Notes under the pieces: model-generated
Told to the model about the DNA's origin: nothing
The model's database searches: none
Seen by the model: the letters and a program-made list of their open reading frames with translations, nothing else
Shown here: piece after piece, positions 38,765 to 48,292 of the stretch
Layout of the letters: each line of letters opens with the position of its first letter
How positions within the stretch are numbered: the stretch's first letter is position 1
DNA from: Lichenostomus cassidix
Lineage: Eukaryota > Chordata > Aves > Passeriformes > Meliphagidae
NCBI GenBank assembly: GCA_008360975.2
Contig: CM039187.1
Span: forward strand, 12,727,094-12,791,093
Length of the DNA stretch: 64,000 bases
Direction: 5' to 3'
Position numbers and translations under genes: made by a program

Positions 38765-41700
38765 GTAAGGGATGGGCAGCCTCTCTGGGAGCAGGGGAAA
38801 TGGCTCTGCATCCGTCCCTTGGACAGATGTCAAAACACTAAGCAGTCACCCAGAGGAATGGCATGGGAGGGACATGGGAGTCCATGTTCATGTACACCAA
38901 ACTGGTCCCCCCAGGAAGGCAGGGGCTGGAAAACTGGCCACAAGCCCCCTGCTTCAGTTCAAGCTCTGTCTGTGGTATCTCTAAGATGTCCTTAAGCCCC
39001 TCAGGTTCTGAGACTCACTGAACAACCGCATCAGCACATCTCAGTCATCCCCAAACATGTTCTGCCCTGCATCTCCTTTAATGCTGTTAAAGCCATGGTA
39101 TTGTCCCTATAGATCCTTTCTTACTTTGTCTTGCCCTTTGTCCCAACGCATCTGGTGCCTGTGTGTGTCTCTGCCCTGCAGTACATAAAGGCTTTCTACA
39201 ATGCCACGTGGTCCCAGCGCTATGGACACGGGCTGGCCTCTGGCCCCCTGACCCTCCTCTACGCCCTGACTGTCTCCATCTTCGCCCTGGGTGGGCTGGT
39301 GGGCTCCTTGCTGGTGGGGGTGCTGGTGGAGCAGTATGGCAGGTAAGGGTGTTAGAACATGGACAGGGGGGTTGAGAGGTGGGATGGGACTGGAGGAGCT
39401 GCCCTGCTGCCTGTGTCTGCCAGGAATGGTGCTCTGAGCCGCAGCGCTCTCCTCGTCCTCCTGGCCGGAGGCTTCATGGGCTTCAGCCGGGAGCTGGGAT
39501 CCCCCGAGATGGTGATCATCGGCCGCTCCATCACGGGGCTCCACTCAGGTGGGTGCTGCCTGGGCTGTGCACAGCCCTTTACCATGGCTCCATCCCCTAC
39601 AACCATTCCCGGGGGATGGAAAAGACTTCATATTCCCCACAGGCTCAGTGGAGGGGTTCTCTGGACAGCCAGGGCCACCTCCAAGGCCATGGGGTACCTA
39701 TCGTGGATGATGCTGGACATGGGAGGAGGTGGACGGAGGGTGTGTGTAGGTACCCTTCTCCCCACTGCCTCTGCCATCTCAGTCCCTCCTGTGCTCCCTA
39801 GGTATCTGTCTCAGTGTGGTGCCCCTCTACCTGGGAGAAATCGCTCCCAAGAACCTGCGGGGATTCCTGGGCCTCATGCCCACCCTCTTCATCTGCCTGG
39901 GGGTTTTCTCTGCCCAGGTACTGGGCCTCCCAGAACTGCTGGGCAAGGTGAGCACAATAGCCCAACCCACACCTACTGGACCCTGCTCAGCCCTTCCCAT
40001 GACATGGCCCATTTCAACTCCTCTCAGGACAGGTTCTGGCCCCTTTTCCTGTCAATGGTGGTTGTTCCTGCCTCCCTCCAGCTCCTGCTGCTGCATTGCT
40101 TCCCTGAAAGCCCTCGGTACCTGCTGATAGAGAGAAATGACATCTGTGGGGCCACCAAAGGTGAGGGGATATCCTGGTGGAGACTGGCTCTAGGAGGCAC
40201 TGGGTGCTTCTCCAAGGTCTTCCAAGACCAAGGTGCATCCTCATGACATTCTTCCATACCCAGACCTGACAGCTCACCACAGTTCTGATGGTTCAGCCCT
40301 TCTGTCCCACCTGGTTGTGCCACAGCATTTCCATGGTGTCCATCACTGTGGTGTGAAGCTTGTTCCCGTTTCCTATGGATGCCCAGCCCCACAGGAGGCT
40401 GCTGGGGAGGCTGGGCCAGGGTAGAGCCAAGCCCCTACCCTGTGCCATACCTGTGAGCATCCATCCTGTGTCCGTGACCCCCACTGTCCCCACAGCACTG
40501 CACCGGTTTCTGGGAACGCCCGATGTGCAGGATGTGATCGAGGAGATGAAGGAGGAGCAGCGGTCGCTGTCCTCCATGGAGATGGTGTCAGTGTGGCAGC
40601 TGCTGCGGGACCGCTCTGTGCGCTGGCAGACGCTCTCGGTGGTGGTGCTGAATGCCGGCATGCAGCTCTCGGGCATCGACGCCGTAAGCCCCGCCTGGTC
40701 CTCGCCCCAGGGCACAGCTCTGCAGACGCTGAGCTGAGACCTGGCAGCTCATTTCATCCAGTGCCCCATGGCTCCATCCCCTGGCTCACGCTGTGTCCCC
40801 TCCTCGGCAGATCTGGTTTTACACCAACACCATCTTCGAGAACGCCGGGATCCCTGTGTCCGAGATCCCCTACACCACCCTGGGCACCGGCACCATCGAG
40901 ATCATTGCCGGGCTGATCGGGGTGAGTGATGGACGGACAGATGGACACGGCCCCTCCATGCCAGAGCCCTCTTGCCAGCTCCCAGCGCCATCAAACTGGT
41001 GGGGGGATTGAGTGGATCCCCAAATATTATCTATGCCACAGCACAGCCCCTTTTCTGGGGAGAAAAGGGTTTGGCATGGAAATAAGGATGGGAGATGGGA
41101 TGAGACAGTCAATTCAGGAGTCACGTCTAGGAGTGGTGGGATAAATTTAGGGTAGCAGGGAGGTTGAGGAGAGATGGCAGGCAAAGAGCAGGTTGGAGAT
41201 GATAGAGGGGACTAGAAGTTCCTTCTGGCTCTCTCTTTCATTGTCCCTCTGTTAGCGGAGCCACATGTCCCCATTTCCCCCACCAGCCAAGTGCTGGCCT
41301 GGCCCCAGGCTAGCAGCCCTGGCCCCCCCAGCCAGCCCTCATTTAGCTGGAGAGTTAGCACTGGGCCAGGCAGATTTATGGCCCTTGTCCCATCTGCAAG
41401 TGTCACCCAGGGCCAGCCCAAGCCACCCGGCACTAAATCTGCTCCCTGACAATTACAGAGATGGATGGGGGTAGCTGCTCCCAGAAAACAGGGAACGAGT
41501 GGGGGCTGCTCCCCTCTCCCATAGCCCAATCTAGAGCAGAGGGGGGTCCCCTTCCTCTTAGAAGGCTACCCCCTTCTCCCCTCCCCTGTCTGTGGGGTTG
41601 TCCCAGCCCCCCAGCACTTGCCCAGCGCAGAGCCAGATTGCTTGGGAGCAGCCCCACAAATGGCCCCCGATGGACATGCCGAGATTGGTTATAAAATTAC

Positions 41701-44700
41701 AGGCATTTGTTCTGCTGTCAATACCCTGCCTGCTCCCTCTGCTGCTGCTCCGCCTGCCCACGCCCTGCTGTGCCCACTGCCCCACAAACACCCCGTGCCC
41801 AGCCCAGCACCTCCACCTGGCACTGGTGCCAATGTAGCTTCACAGTCACCCCAGCCAGCCCTGACCCTGCACCCAAATGGGGCTCTGTGGGACTCATCTC
41901 CTGCCCCATGCATACTCACCCCTGTCACCTTCTGTGCCCCACCTCCAGCCCTGGAGCTCTGAGCTGGGATTGCCCCGATCCCCAGGTGCCACTGGGAGCA
42001 TCTTCCCACCTTCAGCTGGATCTGGGGTTCAGGGGTGCTCCCATCCACCTTGGAGCTCCCCGACACCTCATCAGTCTCTGCTCTCCCCCGGCAGTGCCTC
42101 ACCATCGAGAGGGTGGGCCGGCGGCCCCTCATCATCATCGGCTTCTGTGCCATGGGTGTCTGCTCAGCTGGCATCACCGTGTCCCTGCTGCTGCAGGTAG
42201 GGCCTGGCCACTGCCACCCCCTGGGCCACTAGCTGGGGCCAGTTGATGGAGGGATGGGTATCATCCTGGGGGAGGAAGCATGCATGGAAAGGAGGTGAGC
42301 TGGCTCTCCCAAGTCGTGTTTTCTCTTCAAAGTTAAAGGTAAATTTAGCATCACCACCACCACCAACAACAACAAAAAAAGAAACACAAATCCATATCAG
42401 AAAAATACTGCTGCTTCTGGTAATTTTTTTGCAGAAATAGTTGTTCCCAGGGAGGCAGATGTGAAATGCCAGGGCAGGTGGAGGGTCCTTCTCCTGCTCT
42501 CTGCTTCCAGAGGATGCTCCCATGGCTCTGGGGATACTGCAACATCATGAGCTGCTGAGCTTGGCTGAGGCTGACCCTCACCAGCTTTGCCCCTTTGCTT
42601 GTCTGCATCTCTCCAATGTGTCCTGTGTGGCCACTGTCCCCAAGGGCCACAATGGAGCCAAAGGCAGGCAAGAGGCCGTGTCCCAGGGCTGCTGGGTGTG
42701 AAGCTCAGGAGCAGCCCCCAGCAGCACCCCCAGCCCAGTGTCCCCTCGCAGGCTGCCCTGCCCTGGATGCGCTACGTCAGCGTTGCCTGCGTGGTCGGCA
42801 TCATCGCTGGCTTCTGCATGGGACCAGGTGGGTCTGGGGCAGGGAGTGGGGAGCAATGGGGTGTGAATGGGATCCCCAGGGGACCAGTGGGATTTGCAGG
42901 CAGGTGACAGAACCCAAGCCTTGCCCCTATACCTGTGGCCAGGCCCTGGTTTGTGATGCTGTACCTCCAAGTGAAACCCCAGCACAAACCCCTCCAGCCC
43001 CACACATGCCCAGGGCACACTCTACCTCTTCCTTCTGGTCTGTGCTCCAGGCCCAAGCACAGTGAAAGCCCAGGCAGCCTTCCCCAGACCTCTGTGGAGG
43101 TGTCACCACTCCCATCACAGTGCAGCTGGTGAGAATCATCCCGCCCTGATGATTCTCCAACAGCCAAGAGTGAAACCTGGACTGGTTTACCCAGTTGATG
43201 TATTAGCAGAGCTCTTAACAGATCTATAATTCATCCTCAGCCCAGACTTTATTCACTGTAATTACATCTTTAATTAGGATTTTAATGGCTCATTGTTCAC
43301 AAACAATGATGAATAGGAGTTTTAAAACAAAAAAAATATATATCTCTGTTCTGGGTGAGCTGTGAGTAAGAGTCCATCAGGGGCTCCACTCCTCCCTCAC
43401 TTCTTACACTTGTTTTTTGGTTCATCTTTCCCCTTCATCTATAAAGAGGGCCAGCCAGCCCTGTCCCAGGCAGCTGGGACCCCAGGCATGTCACCATATC
43501 AAATACAATCCCTTGCCAGATTCCCACGTGTCTTGGAATGTACTCTGGACCTCGGATGATGCCCTCCAGCACAGGGACAGTCCTGGAACCCAGGGCTTCC
43601 AGCTCAGTGACACGTGGCTGGAGAGGCTGAGTCCTTCCAGGAGAAATAGCCACAACCTGTGTCCTTTTTTCAGTCCACTTACAAGTTGGCTTGGGAAATC
43701 ACTTCCATGCATTCTGGGTTGTTTCATCATACATGGAAAAGTGGGTTGGAAAATGACATTTCTGTGTCCTGCAGGAAATTCTGACGCTTGGAAAAGTGGT
43801 TGCTTCTTTCCTTCTTAAATCAGCCACAGTGACAACACAAACTGTTTGATAAAATGAAGCTTTCTAAACTGTTTTGATCAAGGGAGTCTGGAAAGGGCAT
43901 TATGGAGGGTGCCAGGAAGATGATTTTCCATGCCTGTGATCTCTATGAGATTTAATATATCAGCATTTAGAAATATTTTTGTAAAATGAAGATCCACGTG
44001 AAATGTTCCACCTTTACTTTGACTCAGCATGAAACTTTACAGTTATACAATTTGTGGACCTGGCCTGAGCACCAGCAATGTGCAGGTGTGGTATGTCAGG
44101 GGGACATCACCCTCCCCCGAGACATGTCCCAAAGGGACACCGAGGGCAGGACACTGCTCCACCACACTCCCTGTCTCCTCCAGCTCTGCCAGCACCACCA
44201 GCTTGAGCCATGAGCCTTGCTGGGCTCCAGCCCTTTGGCCACAGGACTGAGGTGGGCAGAACCTGTTAACCCCAGGGGTACCTGGGTCAGCCTGTCCCCC
44301 ATACCCTTGATCTGTCCCCTCTCTCTGCAGCTGGTGTCCCCTTCCTGATGACAGCTGAGCTCTTCACGCAGTCACACCGCCCAGCTGCCTACATTGTGGG
44401 AGGTTCTCTCAACTGGCTCTGCAACTTCACTGTTGGCTTCATCTTCCCCTTCTTGCAGGTACCAGTCCAGAGGGGCCCTGGGAGTTGGAGGGGATGGACA
44501 CAGCCCTGCTGCTCTCCCAGGATGGTGTGCCAAGTCAGGGGTGCCTGTGCTCCTGGCTCAGCTCATTGCTGGCCAGAACCAGGTCGGGCAAGGGTGATGG
44601 GAGGGGACACTGCCTCACGCCATGCCCAGTTTGGGAGCACCTGGCTCTCTGCCTCACCCTGCTCTTGTCCCCAGATGTCAGCTGGTGCCTTTTGCTACCT

Positions 44701-44914
44701 GGTTTTCTGTGGTGTCTGCCTGCTGGTGGCCCTGTATGTCTACATCATCATCCCCGAGACCAAGAACAAAACCTTCATGGAGATCAGCCACATCTTTGCC
44801 ACGCGCAGCTCCATCCTCTCCGTCCCAGCCCGTCTCATTGGGATGAGGAAGCTCGATGGCTATGGGGCTTTGGAGAGCAGCTCCCTGGAGGGCTCAGGCT
44901 CCAGCCTGCCCTGA
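38666..44914 (+). CDS. SLC2A-family (GLUT, class II-like) facilitative transporter, possibly SLC2A15
   Basis: Eleven phase-compatible exons (38666-38764, 39182-39342, 39424-39548, 39802-39947, 40028-40160, 40496-40683, 40811-40921, 42095-42196, 42752-42827, 44331-44458, 44675-44914) give 502 codons plus TGA. A tentative first exon at 37595 would make 541. It is a 12-TM major facilitator protein of the plasma or an organelle membrane. GLUT signatures, numbering from the first secure residue: [10 protein letters not shown] (TM1), NAT glycosylation sequon in the first outer loop, [15 protein letters not shown] (TM4-5 loop), PESPRYLL (~206), QLSG (TM7), ERVGRR (TM8-9 loop), GGSLNW (TM11), PETKNKTF (C-terminal). 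Similarity is closest to GLUT5-type class II members and the exon layout is theirs. Several pocket residues differ from GLUT1/GLUT5 (see findings). SLC2A15, SLC2A11 or a bird-specific member cannot be separated without a tree. Confidence 0.9.
38765..39181 (+). other. SLC2A-family intron
   Basis: A 417-base intron with nothing recognisable beyond its splice sites. Confidence 0.85.
39182..39342 (+). CDS. SLC2A-family exon: outer loop 1 and TM2
   Basis: Acceptor CTGCAG|TACATA, donor GGCAG|GTAAGG. Encodes [15 protein letters not shown] (NAT sequon), then [20 protein letters not shown] and VEQYGR. The last two bases join the next exon to make Arg. Confidence 0.92.
39424..39548 (+). CDS. SLC2A-family exon: TM3 and start of TM4
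   Basis: Acceptor CTGCCAG|GAATGG, donor TCAG|GTGGGT. Encodes [20 protein letters not shown] and [13 protein letters not shown]. The TM2-3 loop reads GRN where most GLUTs have GRR or GRK. Confidence 0.9.
39802..39947 (+). CDS. SLC2A-family exon: TM4-TM5
   Basis: Acceptor CCCTAG|GTATCT, donor GCAAG|GTGAGC. Encodes [20 protein letters not shown], then [19 protein letters not shown] and LGLPELLGK. The position of GLUT1 Gln161 (GLUT5 Gln167) is Thr in MPTLF. Confidence 0.92.
40028..40160 (+). CDS. SLC2A-family exon: TM6 and PESPR motif
   Basis: Acceptor CTCTCAG|GACAGG, donor CAAAG|GTGAGG. Encodes [18 protein letters not shown], then [25 protein letters not shown] is a hallmark of GLUT proteins after TM6. 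Confidence 0.93.
40161..40495 (+). other. SLC2A-family intron
   Basis: A 335-base intron; no feature seen. Confidence 0.85.
40496..40683 (+). CDS. SLC2A-family exon: central loop and TM7
   Basis: Acceptor CCCACAG|CACTGC, donor GACGCC|GTAAGC. Encodes the intracellular helical loop ([20 protein letters not shown]) and [19 protein letters not shown], then IDA. QLSG is kept, but the residues matching GLUT1 Gln282 and Asn288 are Met and Asp. Confidence 0.92.
40811..40921 (+). CDS. SLC2A-family exon: TM7-TM8
   Basis: Acceptor CTCGGCAG|ATCTGG, donor ATCGGG|GTGAGT; 37 codons. [15 protein letters not shown], then [16 protein letters not shown]. Glu falls where GLUT1 has Asn317. Confidence 0.9.
40922..42094 (+). 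other. SLC2A-family intron with candidate regulatory islands
   Basis: A 1.2 kb intron. Two stretches look unlike the rest: 41335-41465 (GGCAGATTTATGGCCC, TGACAATTACAGAG) and 41630-41730 (TTGGTTATAAAATTACAGGC). No coding signal. Confidence 0.6.
41335..41730. promoter_or_regulatory. Candidate intronic conserved elements
   Basis: Homeodomain/CDX-like cores (ATTTATGG, CAATTACA, AAATTACAGG) in GC-rich surroundings suggest enhancer sequence. Evidence is texture only. Confidence 0.25.
42095..42196 (+). CDS. SLC2A-family exon: TM8-9 loop and TM9
   Basis: Acceptor CCCGGCAG|TGCCTC, donor CTGCAG|GTAGGG; 34 codons. [17 protein letters not shown], then [11 protein letters not shown]. ERxGRR is the second GLUT inner-loop signature. 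Confidence 0.92.
42197..42751 (+). other. SLC2A-family intron
   Basis: A 555-base intron with a short CAC/CAA run followed by A7 at about 42353-42380. Nothing else seen. Confidence 0.85.
42752..42827 (+). CDS. SLC2A-family exon: TM10
   Basis: Acceptor CCTCGCAG|GCTGCC, donor CCAG|GTGGGT. Encodes [20 protein letters not shown], then FCMGP. Cys sits at the place of GLUT1 Glu380. Confidence 0.9.
42828..44330 (+). other. SLC2A-family intron containing a candidate enhancer
   Basis: A 1.5 kb intron, the longest among the secure exons. It includes the AT-rich island described separately at 43180-43345. Confidence 0.8.
43180..43345. promoter_or_regulatory. Candidate conserved enhancer with paired SOX-like sites
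   Basis: AT-rich, non-repetitive island in a GC-rich intron. It contains CTGTAATTACATC and TTTAATTAGG homeodomain cores, TTTAATGG, and a perfect 7-base inverted pair CATTGTT (43291-43297) / AACAATG (43302-43308) with a 4-base gap, each arm a SOX-type core. Confidence 0.45.
44331..44458 (+). CDS. SLC2A-family exon: TM10-TM11
   Basis: Acceptor CTCTGCAG|CTGGTG, donor TTGCAG|GTACCA. Encodes [19 protein letters not shown], then [17 protein letters not shown]. Asn-Trp and the following Asn (GLUT1 Asn411, Trp412, Asn415) are kept; GLUT1 Trp388 is replaced by Phe. Confidence 0.92.
44675..44914 (+). CDS. SLC2A-family last coding exon: TM12 and C terminus
   Basis: Acceptor TCCCCAG|ATGTCA; stop TGA 44912-44914. 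TM12 ([20 protein letters not shown]), then [15 protein letters not shown] and a Ser-rich tail ending SSLP. The tail has no dileucine or PDZ-type motif that I recognise. Confidence 0.92.
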   Translation: MSAGAFCYLVFCGVCLLVALYVYIIIPETKNKTFMEISHIFATRSSILSVPARLIGMRKLDGYGALESSSLEGSGSSLP

Positions 44915-45220
44915 TTGTAGTGGGCTGGGGGATGGGGATAGTGGAGGAGGCTCAGGGCTGGGGAAGGATGTGGGGGTCAATTTGTTCCAACCTGGTCATC
45001 TCTGGGTCTCCCAGGACATCTCTCCATGGCACAGCCTGTGCCCAGGATGAGCCCCACTGATGCACCAGGGTTGCTGTGCATGACCCGCATGCTGAAAGAG
45101 ATGTCCCCACAGAGACGAGGGGACCTCCCGAGGCAGGGGGTTCTCATTGCTCCTGGGTGTGGCACCTTGCCAAGAGCTGCTGGCATGAGCTGTTTAATAA
45201 AGAGTGTTGCCACCAGAGCC
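44915..45220 (+). other. SLC2A-family gene 3' UTR
   Basis: Short 3' UTR ending just after the AATAAA at 45196-45201 (TTTAATAAAGAGTG). Confidence 0.7.
45196..45201 (+). terminator. Polyadenylation signal AATAAA of the SLC2A-family gene
   Basis: First canonical hexamer downstream of the stop codon, 281 bases away. Followed by GT-containing sequence compatible with cleavage near 45215. Confidence 0.75.
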
Positions 45221-46190
45221 ATCGTTCGGCCAGTTCAGCCTGGAATGGCAGCAAGCAGGAGTGTGCTGGAATGGGTGGGTGCTTCCCCAGTGCCAGGGAG
45301 GAGCAGAATGGGAAGAGAAGCTTGTTTTCCTCCCCACTGTGACTGGCAGAAAAGGTCAAAGTCTCCCCACATTTCCTGGGAAGGGTGGTCAGGATGCCTC
45401 CCAGGCTCTTGCATCTCACCCCAAGTTGATCATGCAAAGTTGGAGGCTGTTGCAGAAGGGGCATAGAGCAGCTCTGAGCTGGGGGTGACTGTTTAGCCAC
45501 TGTGCCTCTCCACAGACTGCTGGAAGCCCTTGATGCCTGGCCTTGTCTGCTGGCCCCACCAGAGTGCTCCTACAGGAACCCTACACACTCTCAAACTCCC
45601 TGGAGGAAAAAGGAGATCTACGATACAACCACGTCCCTTTACTGCACCCCATGAATTGCTGTGACCCCAAGGTTCTCTCCAAGCAGGATCTCTCCCACCT
45701 GCATCCTCTGCCCTGAATCCTGGCAGCTGTGTTTGGAGGGAGGGGCTGTCCTGTGTCCCAGGACCCTCACAACAACTCCCACAAACACCATGGTACCCCA
45801 TAGGGTTCCCAGACCCTCCAGTTTGCAGGAAAACTACAACATTTTGTTCTGGTGGGAGGTAAACCCAGGTGCTGGGGAGGGCTGTGTGGCCAAAACCCTC
45901 TCATGCCAATGCAAACATCATCTTGCTGCAAATAATTTAGCCTTTTCTTTTTTTCCAGTTTCCCTCCCCATGACAGGTCCACAGCTTGGGTGTTTGGTGC
46001 TTGTGGTCACTTGGTGAGGAGTCCACCCTTCCTGCATCCCTTGGCAAGGCCTCAGGGTGCCTCTGGGGGTGGATGGGCACTGGACCTGTAGGGACAGGGG
46101 CTGGGCCATACTGCATCCCCAGTGCCTGGTCCCATCCCCTCCATCCTCAGCCACCAGCTTAGGGCTCTCCTGCATCTTGAGTCATTTAAA
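45221..46190. other. Intergenic, nothing recognised
   Basis: GC-rich unique sequence after the SLC2A poly(A) signal. Short frames on both strands show no domain. Confidence 0.6.
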
Positions 46191-46194
46191 GGAC

Positions 46195-46540
46195 ATCAGT
46201 CAAAGCAGGGTCACAGCTCGGCAGCATCAGCCGCTTCCCACTCCGCCTCCCTCCCGACTCGCTGCTCTCGGCAGCAGAACAGAGCGGTAAATATGTGCAG
46301 CATTACATATGTATAATGGAGTGTAAATAACCCCAAAAAGTGCATTGTAAATAGACTCCAAGTTTATCCTTTATTAATGAGGCACTGAGTGCCCTGCTGT
46401 TTTAGAGCAGCGAGACTTTGATAATATCAAAACCTAAATTACACTTGTGTCTCTCATTCCCAGCAAACGACAGCATCATTTCAGGCCTCTTTGCCACTTG
46501 TATTTATTTATTCTGGTATTTATCTATCTCTCCCACCCAG
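46195..46540. promoter_or_regulatory. Candidate conserved non-coding element with palindromic TCF/GATA-like site
   Basis: AT-rich island (TAAATATGTGCAGCATTACA, GTGCATTGTAAATAG, CCTTTATTAATGAGG). It includes two short perfect inverted repeats: GGCACT-G-AGTGCC (46381-46393) and TTTGATA-A-TATCAAA (46417-46431). No coding potential. Confidence 0.4.
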
Positions 46541-46959
46541 CATGTGGGGCGGCTTGGAAGATGCCCCCTGCCCTCCATGTGGGAGGCAATGGCCCCCCTG
46601 GGATCAGCCCCCCATTCCTGGGGTCCTGGCACAGCCAAGGAGTCTGAATGTTGCCTTATGGACAAGGACTGTTCTATGGGGCCAGTGAAGTGTGGCAGAC
46701 CTGGGACATGTGGGGTCAGGACCCATTTCTGTCAGGGTTTCAGACACCACCAGAGCCAGAAGTGCCCTCTTTCTAAGGACTGGGGGTCACTTGCAAAATT
46801 CTATGGTGCCTTTTGGATGTGTTTCCTCCTGGGGACCCATTTGAGGGTACCATGTCAAAAGATGTGTCCATCCTCTTTTCCATCAGGACCTGGGGGTGAG
46901 GAAACCCCATGCTCATGGAACACTGGCAACTCATTGAGTTTTTCTGAGGCTATTGGTGC

Positions 46960-47013
46960 AAGATCTCCCTTTGGGGTTTTCAGTTCAAGATCACTCTTTG
47001 GGGTTTTCAGTTC
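46960..47013. repeat. 27-base tandem duplication (2 copies)
   Basis: Copies at 46960-46986 and 46987-47013 share AAGATC and CTTTGGGGTTTTCAGTTC and differ at two positions. Probably a recent local duplication. Confidence 0.9.
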
Positions 47014-47019
47014 AAACTG

Positions 47020-48026
47020 CCCTATACCACGGACCTGGTACTCTTGCAAAAGTGGGATGTGGGCTTCGTCTCCTCTTGTCTTGCCAGGGATGCATTCCAA
47101 GCTGCTCCACTGCAGGCTTCTCATGAAGGATATGGCTGGGTGAGCTCTGAGCTGCTTTTCCACACCCAAAGCTGCTTCTTCCCCATGTCAAAATCCAGTT
47201 CCCTGGATTGAGGTCTCCAAAAGCACTGGCTCTGCTTGGTGAGGATAAGGCTGTATTCTCTAGCAGTGTCCAAGAAGACCTCGAAAGACTGGAAAAGGTG
47301 CAGAGAAGACTCTGAGGAATTACTTGGACACCTGGAAATGCTGCTGATCCTCTTAAGGTTTGCAGAAACGAAGGTGGTTTTCTCCAAATGCATAAATGCC
47401 TTCTCCTGATTGCACAGTACTAAAGGGTGGGTGAGTTCAAGTGCTGAGGGGTGAGTTCAAGGGCTGGGGCTCAACCTAGGACAATCCAGAATGGGAAAGA
47501 AGACCCTGGTTTGAACTCTCCTTTGAATATACTTTGAAGATGCTTTGAATGGGGCTTCTCAAGGAAATGGTCATGGCCCATCACTGGACATCTGCAGATC
47601 CTGCATGGAAGCTCTCTAGGAGCTACCTGGCTCAAGGTGAATGGTCTCATCCCAACTAGGAAGCTGATTAAGGCTTGCTGGACACACCCTGGTGCCCCTG
47701 CACAATCACTGGGGATTGGTGAGGGCAGAAGTGGCCCAGCACCATGGTCAGACAAGCCACAGAGCATTGGGACCCTGCCAGTGCCCTCAGGCCTTTGGCT
47801 CCAGCAGGGATGGGCCCCTGGGGATGGATCCTGAGGGTGGATCCTGGGGGCCACCAAGCCTCTGAGGCTGAAACCTTCTTGCACTGGTTTCACCAGGTGT
47901 TCTAACAGCAAACTGTCCCTGTCACTGCAACAGGGATGCCTTCACTCCCCCCAGATCTCACCTGGCTGCAGAGGCTCTATCAGGGACAAGTTTTGACTGA
48001 GGTAGGTTCCTGCATGCTCTGCCAAG
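47020..48026. other. Intergenic, nothing recognised
   Basis: Unique sequence. The stretch 47280-47345 (GAAAAGGTGCAGAGAAGACT) may be a very diverged LINE piece, but I cannot support it. A short imperfect direct repeat (GGTGAGTTCAAG) occurs twice at about 47430-47465. Confidence 0.5.
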
Positions 48027-48292
48027 AGGCCAATCACATCCTGGGCTGCATCACAAGAGGTGTGCAAGGGCTTCACTGGATAAAGGGGCTGGAAGAGGCT
48101 GGGGAGGGACTTGTTACAAGGACATGCTGTGATAAGACTAGGGAGAATGGCTTTAAACTGACAGGGTAAGTTTAGATCAGATATTAGGGAGAAATTCTTC
48201 ACTGTGAGAGTGTCAAGGCACTGGCACAGGTTGCCCAGAGAAGCTGTGGATGCCTCATCCCTGGAAGTGCTCAAGGCCAAGTTGGCCAAGTG
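48027..48292 (+). mobile_element. CR1 LINE 3' fragment (truncated, internally deleted)
   Basis: Matches the avian CR1 3' region in order: CATCCTGGGCTGCATCA, then GGCTGGGGAGGGACTT, TTAGATCAGATATTAGGGAG, AAATTCTTCACTGTGAGAG, GCACTGGCACAGGTTGCCCA, GAGAAGCTGTGGATGCC, CATCCCTGGAAGTGCTCAAG. The stretch between the first two blocks is far shorter than in full CR1, implying an internal deletion. The terminal ATTCTATG repeats are missing. Non-coding relic. Confidence 0.9.

Noticed and set aside
46418..47143. 241-codon open frame on the + strand
   Set aside because: Runs through an enhancer-like island and the 27-base duplication; no domain.
47280..47345. LINE-like GAAAAGGTGCAGAGAAGA stretch
   Set aside because: Only one short block resembles CR1 and the flanks do not follow its order.
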